Positions 40,272 to 48,187 of a stretch of DNA of 64,000 bases are shown here, piece after piece. The notes below the pieces were generated by a model. It did no database searches. It saw only the letters and a program-made list of their open reading frames with translations, and was not told the origin of the DNA. Every line of letters begins with the position of its first letter. Positions within the stretch are counted from its first letter, which is position 1. The stretch is from NCBI RefSeq assembly GCF_003996855.1, contig NZ_NRQY01000001.1, positions 647,337 to 711,336 on the forward strand. Reading direction: 5' to 3'. Position numbers and translations under genes: made by a program. Source of the stretch: Morganella morganii (lineage in GTDB: Bacteria; Pseudomonadota; Gammaproteobacteria; Enterobacterales; Enterobacteriaceae).

Positions 40272-40657
40272 GATAGTTAGCCACATTATGCAAACGCGGT
40301 GATAATTTCACCGCCGACCGAGTTTTGTCCTGAATAAATCATCAGGGTGGATTATTGTTTTTATTTTACCGCTGAAATTCAATAAAAATAAACAGCAATA
40401 GATCACAAAATAATGGGTAAGCTAAAATAATAAGTCTGCTAATTAAAGATGATCAGGATTATTGTCTGATATTTCAGCTAATTTTCTGTTTTTAAAAGAT
40501 AAAGTAAATTCAATGTGGACTGTCCTCTCCTGCGCAATCTGCCGCCGCAGTCTGGCGCAAAGCTAAAAAAATCAATGAGGTTGCTGACAGTGGCAATACT
40601 TTCAATATGGTTTACTTTCCGCATCGGAAAACAGGCTCGGAAAGTAAAGGGAAAGGT
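40272..40657 (+). promoter_or_regulatory. Upstream region of the T6SS locus
   Basis: About 385 bases, AT-rich on the left. It must contain the promoter of tssA and that of the YkgJ-family gene. An imperfect hairpin (TGCGC...GCGCA arms) lies at 40531-40559. No clear sigma54 or sigma70 promoter can be assigned. Confidence 0.4.
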
Positions 40658-41709
40658 ATGCCATTGTCTCAGGATGAGCAGAAAGTACTGTGGTTGCCCG
40701 TCTGTGAAACACAGCCGCAGGGGGAGTATTTAAAAGCAGACAGTGCCCGCTACCGGCCGCTGCGTAATCTGTTCAACATTGCCCAGTCCTCGCTGCGCCG
40801 CCTGTTACAGCAGACGGATGAAGAAAACAGGGCACAGCACCGGCAGCAGATGCTCGCCGATCAGACCGCCCTGGCGGATGCGCTGCATCCGGTTCTGACA
40901 GACACTGCACGTGATATCAGCCTCTCCGGCTGGTATCTCTGGTGTCAGATTTTGCAGGACCCGTCACTCCGCGCTTTTGAACAATCCCTTGCCTGGTTCT
41001 CTGTTCAAATGACAGAACACTGGGAATACCTGCCGCCGCAACATACGGAAGATCCGCAGGCGGAGCAGATAAAATTACAGGAACTGAGTCTGATTCTGGG
41101 CACCGCCACCGAAAATTGTTTGTTTTACAGTGCGGTATTGCTGCTGCCGGTGACGGATGACATCCCCTATTACCATTATCTGCAATGTCAGCACCGCGGA
41201 ACACTGCCGGCACGGTACATCCCGCCTTTTTTACAGAATTACTGACCGGTTACCGCAGCGCGGTGATGACTGTCAGCGGTCTGCCGCTGTCCGCGCCGCC
41301 GGTGACGGATGTGCAGCGGGAACATCCGCCGGTAAAGACGGTTTCTCCGGTTGCGGAACAGGCCGCCCGCCCGGATTTTCCGGCACTCAGCCAGCGCAAT
41401 CACCACAACCGTGATACCGCCTTGCGGCAATTGCGCGAAATCTCACGCTACTTCAGGGACAGCGAGCCGCACAGTCCGCTCTCTTACCTGCTGGAAAAAG
41501 CCATCCGCTGGGGACAGATGTCACTGGCCGGGCTGTGGCAGGAAATATTACTGGAAGACAACAGCACACTGCTGGACCGGATTTTTTCACTGACCGGTCT
41601 GAATGATATGCAGATGACGGAATTGCCGGAGCCGGAAAGCGGCACGGCATCCGCAGATGAAAACCCGACCTTACCGGCAGAGCGCGGCAATACCGCACTG
41701 CGCTGGTAA
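40658..41709 (+). pseudogene. tssA: tssA, T6SS cap/baseplate protein, frameshifted
   Basis: Two overlapping frames make one TssA. The first, from ATG 40658 (MPLSQDEQKVLWLPVCETQPQGEYL; AAAGG site), ends prematurely at 41245; the second continues to 41709 and encodes the C-terminal part. At 41229-41234 the DNA has six T; one more T would read IPPFFTELLTGYRSA straight through, giving about 350 residues with an ImpA-like N-terminus. TssA organises tail-tube and sheath assembly. As written it is inactivated or needs slippage. A one-base sequencing error is the main alternative. Hcp follows after 28 bases. Confidence 0.75.
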
Positions 41710-41737
41710 TCATTACACACACATAATAAGGATAGTT

Positions 41738-42256
41738 ATGGCAAGTATTTATATGCGAATTGATGGCGTTGATATTAAAGGTGGCGCAACAGTTATCGGT
41801 CTGGACGGCGCGAACTGGTTTGCGGTGGATTCTTACAGCTGGGGCGGCTCCCGCAATGTGGCGATGGATATCGGTAACGGCAATAACGCCGATTCCGGTA
41901 TGGTCGCGATTCAGCCGGTCAGTGTGGCAAAACAGATTGATGGCGCATCGGAAGATCTGCTCTCTTTCCTGTTTAATCCGGGCAAAGAGGGCAAAACCGT
42001 GGAAATCGCCTTTACCAAACCGGAAGCAGACGGCTCAGGTGCATCGGTGTATTTCCAGATTAAACTCTCTCATGCCCGTCTGACCGCCTACAACGTCAGC
42101 GGTTATGACGGTGCGCAGCCGCATGAAATGATCACATTCTCCTATGTGGAGATCTCCCAGAAACATTCTTATGAACTGGAAGGTGGTGAGCTGAAAGAGG
42201 GCGGTATTGTCACTTACAACCTGCCGCAGGGCAAGCTGCTGTCCGGCGCGAAATAA
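41738..42256 (+). CDS. hcp: T6SS tube protein Hcp
   Basis: 172-residue Hcp that stacks into the inner tube of the T6SS and is propelled out of the cell. It has the family start MASIYMRIDGVDIKGGAT, DSYSWGGSRNVAMDIG, the loop HARLTAYNVSGYDGAQPHEMITFSYVEI and the ending. Start at 41738 after AAGGATAG. Sequence is intact. A hairpin with T run right after it suggests partial termination, which would give more hcp mRNA than the genes below. Confidence 0.95.
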   Translation: MASIYMRIDGVDIKGGATVIGLDGANWFAVDSYSWGGSRNVAMDIGNGNNADSGMVAIQPVSVAKQIDGASEDLLSFLFNPGKEGKTVEIAFTKPEADGSGASVYFQIKLSHARLTAYNVSGYDGAQPHEMITFSYVEISQKHSYELEGGELKEGGIVTYNLPQGKLLSGAK

Positions 42257-42265
42257 CACTGAACG

Positions 42266-42289
42266 GGAAGCCTGCGGGCTTCCTGTTTT
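42266..42289 (+). terminator. Terminator/attenuator after hcp
   Basis: 7-bp stem GGAAGCC / GGCTTCC with loop TGCG followed by TGTTTT, in the 57-base hcp-tssB gap. Confidence 0.7.
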
Positions 42290-42313
42290 CTTGATAACCG
42301 CAGGAAAACTGTT

Positions 42314-42817
42314 ATGGCAATGAATGCACAGCATAAGCGGGTAAATAAAAACCGCGTCAGTATTACGTATGATGTTGAAGTAAATGGTGAATCAGAAAAC
42401 CGGGAACTGCCGTTTGTCGTCGGGGTGGTCGGTGACTTTTCCGGTCATAAGCCGGACGATAAAAAATGTGCGCCGGAAGACCGTGAATTTACCGGCATTG
42501 ATAACGACAACTTTAATGATGTGATGGCGCAGATAAACCCGGAACTGACCTTTAATGTCACAAATACCCTCAGTGATGACGGCAGTGAATTTCCGGTGGA
42601 ACTCTCTTTTACCTCAATGGCGGATTTCCATCCGGAAAATCTGGTCAATCAGATAGCACCGCTTAAATCGCTGGTCGAAACACGTAATCAGCTGAAAACA
42701 CTGCTCAGCAAAGCAGATCGCTCCCGTGATCTGGAGCAGCTGCTCAAAGAAATCCTGCAAAACACCGGCGCACTCAGCGCGCTTTCCTCTGAACTGGCTG
42801 TGCAGGAGGAAGACTGA
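42314..42817 (+). CDS. tssB: T6SS sheath small subunit TssB (VipA)
   Basis: 167 residues with the TssB pattern: the early segment NKNRVSITYDVEVNG, the LPFVVGVVGDFSG block, and DRSRDLEQLLKEIL near the end. TssB and TssC polymerise into the contractile sheath around the Hcp tube. The AGGAAA site lies upstream. Its stop overlaps the tssC start by one base. It looks intact. Confidence 0.95.
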   Translation: MAMNAQHKRVNKNRVSITYDVEVNGESENRELPFVVGVVGDFSGHKPDDKKCAPEDREFTGIDNDNFNDVMAQINPELTFNVTNTLSDDGSEFPVELSFTSMADFHPENLVNQIAPLKSLVETRNQLKTLLSKADRSRDLEQLLKEILQNTGALSALSSELAVQEED

Positions 42818-44298
42818 TGAGCGACACTCTGCAACAACAGATGGCTGCATCACAGAGCATGGCAGAGCTCAGCTTTCTGGATCGTGCGGTGCAGGCCACC
42901 GTGCAGACCCCGCCGGACACCACCCGTGACCTGATGACAGCACTGACCCGCCAGGCAATGGCGGGCACCGTGAGCTGGGACAAAAACCTGACGCTCACTT
43001 TGCGTAAGGCTATTACGCTGATTGATAAACAGATTTCCGCACAATTATCCGAAGTGATGACCGCACCGGATTTCCGGCGGCTGGAAGGCAGCTGGCTGGG
43101 GCTGCATAAACTGGTCAGGGAGAGTGACCCGGGCGCAGATCTGAAAATCCGTATGGCGGATTACACCAAAACCGAGCTGCTGCAACAGTTTGAAAATGCC
43201 CCCGCGATTGACCGAAGCCCGTTTTTTAACTGTGTTTATCAGGCTGAATTCGGTACCGCAGGCGGCCAGCCGTACGGGGTGCTGCTCGGGGATTTTGAAT
43301 TTGGTTACGGTGATGAGGATGTGGCACTGCTGCGTTACATCGGCGAAGTGGCCAGTGCCTCCCATGCGCCGTTTGTGGCGGCAGCGGGGCAGTCGATGTT
43401 TGATTTTCAGTCAATGACCCAATTTGCGGACGGCAAACCGGTGGCCGCCGGGTTTGATGCTCCGGCGTATGCTTCCTGGAATGCGTTCCGCGCCGCCGAT
43501 GAATCCCGCTATGTGGCACTGACACTGCCGAAAACCCTGGCGCGCCAGCCTTACGGCACCGGCGGCAAAAGTATCAGCGGGTTTGAATTTGAGGAACTGC
43601 CGCAGCGGGCGGACGGCTCGGCGCAGGTGTCGTCGCAGGATCAATTTGTCTGGAGCAATGCCGCTTATGCTTACGGGCTGCTGCTGACACAGGCTTACCG
43701 CCGCTTCGGCTGGTGTACGGCGGTGCGCGGGGCGGAAAATGGCGGCAAAGTGGATAATCTGCCGAACTATATTTACCGCAATGATGCCCGTGATGCCGTT
43801 CAGCTTTGTCCGGCACAGGTGAATCTCACCGATGAGCGGGAAAAGGAGCTCAGTGACCTCGGCTTTCTGCCGCTGGTGCATTACAAAAATGCCGCACACG
43901 GCGTATTTATGGGCGCGCAGACGGTACATAAACCGAAAATCTATACTGACCCTGCGGCGACGGCCAATGCGGCGATTTCCGCCAGACTGCCTTATGTGAT
44001 GGCGAGCAGCCGTATCGCGCAGTATCTGAAGGTTATAGGGCGTGACCGCGTCGGATCAAATCTTTCGGCGGCGGATGTGGAAAAATCCCTCGGCCGCTGG
44101 CTGCATCAGTATGTCAATCCCAATGCTATCGGCAATGAAGCCAAAGCCACGCATCCGCTGGCGGAAGCCAAAGTTACTGTAACGGATTTACCGGGCCGTC
44201 CCGGCATGTATGCGGCGGTGGCGTGGGTCCGGCCGTGGTTACAAATGGAAGCCCTCACTGCTTCTCTGCGGATGGTGGCGGATATTCCGGGCGGGTAA
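42817..44298 (+). CDS. tssC: T6SS sheath large subunit TssC (VipB)
   Basis: 493-residue sheath subunit collinear with the family: EVMTAPDFRRLEGSWLGLHKLV, VLLGDFEFGYGDEDVALLRYIGEVASASHAPFVAAA, WSNAAYAYGLLLTQAYRRFGWCTAVRGAENGG, LSDLGFLPLVHYK and the C-terminal AWVRPWLQMEALTASLRMV. Intact, no frameshift. Forms a dimeric protomer with TssB. The next gene encodes a second, shorter TssC-like protein. Confidence 0.95.
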   Translation: MSDTLQQQMAASQSMAELSFLDRAVQATVQTPPDTTRDLMTALTRQAMAGTVSWDKNLTLTLRKAITLIDKQISAQLSEVMTAPDFRRLEGSWLGLHKLVRESDPGADLKIRMADYTKTELLQQFENAPAIDRSPFFNCVYQAEFGTAGGQPYGVLLGDFEFGYGDEDVALLRYIGEVASASHAPFVAAAGQSMFDFQSMTQFADGKPVAAGFDAPAYASWNAFRAADESRYVALTLPKTLARQPYGTGGKSISGFEFEELPQRADGSAQVSSQDQFVWSNAAYAYGLLLTQAYRRFGWCTAVRGAENGGKVDNLPNYIYRNDARDAVQLCPAQVNLTDEREKELSDLGFLPLVHYKNAAHGVFMGAQTVHKPKIYTDPAATANAAISARLPYVMASSRIAQYLKVIGRDRVGSNLSAADVEKSLGRWLHQYVNPNAIGNEAKATHPLAEAKVTVTDLPGRPGMYAAVAWVRPWLQMEALTASLRMVADIPGG

Positions 44299-44304
44299 TA
44301 CAGG

Positions 44305-45411
44305 ATGTCACGGATGACGGATTTTCAGACCGCACTGCATCAGGCCGCAGCTCAGCAGGATCACAGTCAGTTTCGGGCACTGATACAGCACTGTATTCAC
44401 GGCATCGACCGGCTGTGCAGCGCTCAGTTGCAACAGGTGCTGCATCACCAGATGGTGTTTACCGGCAGCGGTGAATATGACGAACTCTATACCGCCACCC
44501 GGCTGGCAGAGCTGGGTGAGGTGTCACTATGTCCGGTGATCACCGGCACTGACCCGCATTTTACCGGAGATGACCTGCACTGGTTCTCGGCGGATCACAA
44601 CAGAATTTCCCGCATTCTGAACAGCCCGGATTACTACTTGTGGCAAAAGTTACGTTGTCACGAACAGGCGCGCTTTCTTTATCTGGCGCTGCCGCGTTTT
44701 CTGCTGCGTTATCCGCATAAAACACCACACTGCGGCTTTGTTTATCAGCCGGATAACCATCCCGGCGGGGCGTTATGGGGTAATGCCGCCTGGCTGGTGG
44801 TGATGAATGTTATCTGTGAATTTGAGCGGATCAGCTGGTTCGGTTTTTTGCGCAGTTATAACGGCAGCGGCACACAGGGGGCGATAGTGGCTCCGCTGAC
44901 GGGCGGGGATGCGCTTACGCCGGCGGAGATAATCACGGAAACCGATCTGGCCTGCGAACAGGATAATTTCTGGGCAGAGCAGGGGCTGACGGCCTGTACC
45001 TCTCTGTATCTCAGCGGACAGTACGGTTTTTTCAGTTATTACAGTGTCTGGCAGCCGCCTGAACCCCGCTGGCGGCAACTGACTATACTGCCGGTGAATC
45101 TGATGGCCTGCCGGTTTGCGCATGCTATCCGGACGCAGATCCGTGACAAAATCGGCAATTTTGATTCGTTATCCGCCTGTCAGCGCAGCATAGAAAAGTG
45201 GCTGAAACGCTATGTCAGCGATGTTGATTACGGCGAGGATGCCATTATGGCCGATTATCCGCTGCGCCGGGCGGCAGTCGTCATGAGTGCGGACCCGGCG
45301 CGTTATCAGTGCCGCATCTGCCTGCAACCGCAGTATCAGTATGATATCAGTGAGGCAAATGTGGATCTCACACTCTGGTTTTCGCGGCCGCAGGGAGAGG
45401 TGTTGTCATGA
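44305..45411 (+). CDS. Second, shorter TssC-like protein
   Basis: 368 residues with TssC-type blocks: IDRLCSAQLQQVLHHQMVF, an ILNSPDYYLWQKLRCHEQARFLYLALPRFLLRYP segment, LWGNAAWLVVMNVICEFERISWFG, ACRFAHAIRTQIRDKIGNFDS and YPLRRAAVVM. It lacks about 100 N-terminal residues and part of the middle of TssC. It starts 6 bases after tssC and overlaps tssE by 4, so it is part of the operon. Possible roles are a sheath cap, a baseplate adaptor or a specialised sheath component. Full-length and free of stops, unlike several of its neighbours. I cannot name it beyond TssC-like. Confidence 0.8.
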   Translation: MSRMTDFQTALHQAAAQQDHSQFRALIQHCIHGIDRLCSAQLQQVLHHQMVFTGSGEYDELYTATRLAELGEVSLCPVITGTDPHFTGDDLHWFSADHNRISRILNSPDYYLWQKLRCHEQARFLYLALPRFLLRYPHKTPHCGFVYQPDNHPGGALWGNAAWLVVMNVICEFERISWFGFLRSYNGSGTQGAIVAPLTGGDALTPAEIITETDLACEQDNFWAEQGLTACTSLYLSGQYGFFSYYSVWQPPEPRWRQLTILPVNLMACRFAHAIRTQIRDKIGNFDSLSACQRSIEKWLKRYVSDVDYGEDAIMADYPLRRAAVVMSADPARYQCRICLQPQYQYDISEANVDLTLWFSRPQGEVLS

Positions 45412-45812
45412 GCCTGCTGGAGCGGCTGTGTCATGAGGCGGATGAGCCGCCGTATCAGCCCTGTACGGAACGTGCGATCACGGCTCATCTGTACAGGATT
45501 ATCAACGCCAGAGCACCTGTCTGGCAGGACGGCAGGAAAAGCAGTGGTATTGCCGGGTTTGGTCAGAGTCATCTGCTGCGGGCACAGGGGAAATTCCATC
45601 TCACGGCAATCGCACAGGAAATTGAAAGCCTGATCCGCTGCTATGAGCCGCGTTTACAGCAGGTGAGTGTCACCATTGTGCCGCACTCATACCGGCAGCA
45701 TCAGATTCATTTTGAGATCACCGCGCTGTGCGGCGGCCGGGAAGTGTGTCTGCCGGTCTGCCTGGATTTTAATGCCGGACAACTGATAAACCCGGAGGCC
45801 GCGGGTGCGTGA
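45408..45812 (+). CDS. tssE: T6SS baseplate protein TssE
   Basis: 134-residue gp25-like wedge protein of the baseplate. Typical features are the N-terminal LLERLC start, a SGIAGFGQSHLL segment and the ending VCLPVCLDFNAGQL. Overlaps the TssC-like gene by four bases (ATGA) and tssF by eight. It seems intact. Confidence 0.85.
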   Translation: MSLLERLCHEADEPPYQPCTERAITAHLYRIINARAPVWQDGRKSSGIAGFGQSHLLRAQGKFHLTAIAQEIESLIRCYEPRLQQVSVTIVPHSYRQHQIHFEITALCGGREVCLPVCLDFNAGQLINPEAAGA

Positions 45813-47529
45813 CAGTACACTGCATTACTTCGAACAGCAGCGGCAGCACCTGCTGGACGGGCTGGATGCCTTCTGCCGTCAGCATCCGCATCAGGCGCAG
45901 TTGCTGGGGATCAGCAGAGAAACGATTACCGATCCGCAGCTGCGGGCGCTTCTCGACGGTGTGGCGTATCTGACGGGGCTGACTGCACAGCAGCTGGATT
46001 TGACCGCGCCGCAACTGACGGAAACCCTTGTCCGCACGGTATTTCCGGATTATCTGCGCCCGGTGCCGGCACTGCTGCCGGTGGTATTCACACCGCAGGC
46101 AGCGGCACAGGTGCAGACGGTGGCGGCGGATACACCATTCACCACCCTGAACGCCGCCGGGGATATCATACACTGGCGGACACAGCACCCGCTGACGCTG
46201 ATACCGCTGGCGATAACCGGGCACCGGTTTATCCCGCAGGTGGTGATCTATCCGGAGCAGGGGGAGAACCGCACCGCCGCCTGCTCCCTGCAACTGACAT
46301 TTTCGGTGACCGCGCCGGGAATCTCTGTATCAGAACTGAATCAGGCCTCACTGACACTGAATTTTACCGGTGACGGGGCTTTTCCCTGGCTGATCGATGA
46401 TGCGATCCACCGGCAGTGTGCCGCTGTCCGGCTGAACACAGGAGAAACTGAGATCTTTCTGCCGCCGGAAGTGTGTCAGCGGCTGCCGGTGACATATCGC
46501 ACCGGCGCGGCGGAGAATGTTCAGGCGCTGTTGTATGATGCACTGTGATATCCGGAACAGGCCGCAGGCACGGTGATCTCACTGGCGGAATCACTACAGC
46601 AGTGCAGCGGGCAGACTTTCACACTGACCTTTATCTTCCGCGATATGCTGCCGCACCCGGCACGTTTCGCCCGCAATGACAGTATCGTGCTGTTCCGTAC
46701 CGTGCTGACAAATTGCTTTGAACATCAGAGTGAGCCGCTGCGGGTATCGCCGGACACAAATCCGCACCCGTTGTGCGCGGATACCGGGCCGGCGGTGCTT
46801 CTGCATTCAGCGGAAGCAGTGACGGATATCACGACACTGCCTGCCCGGTCTGTATCGCAACTGTACCATCAGGCGGTCACACAGCGCTCAGTCTGCTGCT
46901 GGCAGCCGGTGTGCGGCGCTGCGGGAGAGGTGACGCATCTTAACTGCCTGTTATCGGATGAAGATGACGGGGAGGGACACACCCGGCTCTGGGTCGTGCG
47001 CGGCCGCGGGACTCAGGGCGCTCTGGCAGAGGCCGCCGCCGGAGAGACTGTCACACCGCAGCAGGCTGATCCGCTGACGTATCATGCCGTTGCCGTTCAG
47101 CGGGCAATGCGGCGTCCTCTGCCGCCGCAGCCGGACCCGTGTGCACTCTTTTTGCGGCTCCGGCAGACCCGGTTATCCGATCTTATTGATTCACCGGACG
47201 CGCTGAAAACGCTTTTATCGCTGTATGACCGGCAGAGTTCACCGGTGATTTCCGGGCTGATTGCCGCCATAGAAGAGGTCACATCCGCGCCCGGCGTGAC
47301 CGTCCGTTTTTATCATCATCTCCCGCTGACCATTCTGGGGCGGCATATTACCGTCACACTGGCACACAACACACCTGCGGCAGGAACGGCCTTCTTTGCC
47401 GCACTGCTGGAAGCACTCTTCACCGCACTGAGTCATGATCACGAATTTATTCAGCTTACACTGCGCCGCGGCAATGACAGCCGTGAGGCATATCACGGGC
47501 CGCTGAGGATCACTGATGAGCCGTTCTGA
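45805..47529 (+). pseudogene. tssF: tssF, T6SS baseplate protein, interrupted by in-frame TGA
   Basis: One reading frame from GTG 45805 to 47529, about 574 codons as expected for TssF, is cut by a single in-frame TGA at 46546-46548 (after ALLYDAL; the next residues are YPEQAAGTVISL). No frame change occurs, so this is a point mutation, for example TGC/TGT/TGG to TGA, or an error. N-terminal HYFEQQRQHLLDGLDAF and FPDYLRPVPALLPVV and C-terminal FIFRDMLPHPARFARNDSIVLFRTV fit TssF. TssF, with TssG and TssK, forms the baseplate wedge. Without suppression the product stops at 247 residues. Confidence 0.75.
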
Positions 47530-48175
47530 TACACCCGGTCTGCTCGGCACCGGCGGGGTGCTGCCGCGTTATATCACCGGGCCGGTGGCGGAGTATGCAC
47601 AGGCTCACCAGCAGACCGCTCCGCAGGATTTTTTCCTGATTTTTGATGCGGTCTGCCGCCGGTTACAGCAGGCGGCAGACAAACAGCAGGCCGGACAATC
47701 CGCAGCTGCTGAATTACCGCTGACAACGCTGATACAGACACTGTTGCCTGACGCGGCGGTCTGTTATCCGGCGGCGGCGCAGGTATGGAGCGGAAATACC
47801 CGGCTGCGGGCACTGAACAGAACAGCATCTGACTTTTTTGCCTGCCGCACGGAATTTCAGTATGCGCCGCCTGTCCGTATGCCGTATCACCCGCCTGCCG
47901 GCACCGGAAACTGCCTCGGCGGCGGTACCATGATCGGCACACACTGTTATCTGCGGGCAGTTCATCTGCGTGTGCACGTGTTTACTGATCCGCTGCAACC
48001 CCGCGACAGCTGGCAGACCGGCGGAGAATATCACCATTATCTCGGGTTATTTATCCGTACGTTTTTCCGCCGTCCGCTGACGTTTGACGTTATTTTCCGG
48101 ACAGATAATACACAGATGATGCCTGCACAACTTGCTGCCGCCACATCCCAGCTAGGACGAAATACCCGCCTCTGA
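47516..48175 (+). CDS. tssG: T6SS baseplate protein TssG, short form
   Basis: 219 residues. The segment GLLGTGGVLPRYITGPVAEYAQ matches the middle of TssG proteins (usual length about 320-350), and the later part fits the C-terminal half. The N-terminal roughly 100 residues of typical TssG are missing; the start ATG lies just before GLLGTGG and overlaps tssF by 14 bases. It is either a true short variant or a remnant of a deletion. With TssF it would clamp the baseplate wedge. Confidence 0.65.
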   Translation: MSRSDTPGLLGTGGVLPRYITGPVAEYAQAHQQTAPQDFFLIFDAVCRRLQQAADKQQAGQSAAAELPLTTLIQTLLPDAAVCYPAAAQVWSGNTRLRALNRTASDFFACRTEFQYAPPVRMPYHPPAGTGNCLGGGTMIGTHCYLRAVHLRVHVFTDPLQPRDSWQTGGEYHHYLGLFIRTFFRRPLTFDVIFRTDNTQMMPAQLAAATSQLGRNTRL

Positions 48176-48187
48176 CAAGGAACCGCT

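Noticed and set aside
40595..40615. Sigma54-like promoter (TGGCAATACTTTCAA) before tssA
   Set aside because: The TGGCA part fits but the TTGC element is absent at the needed spacing.
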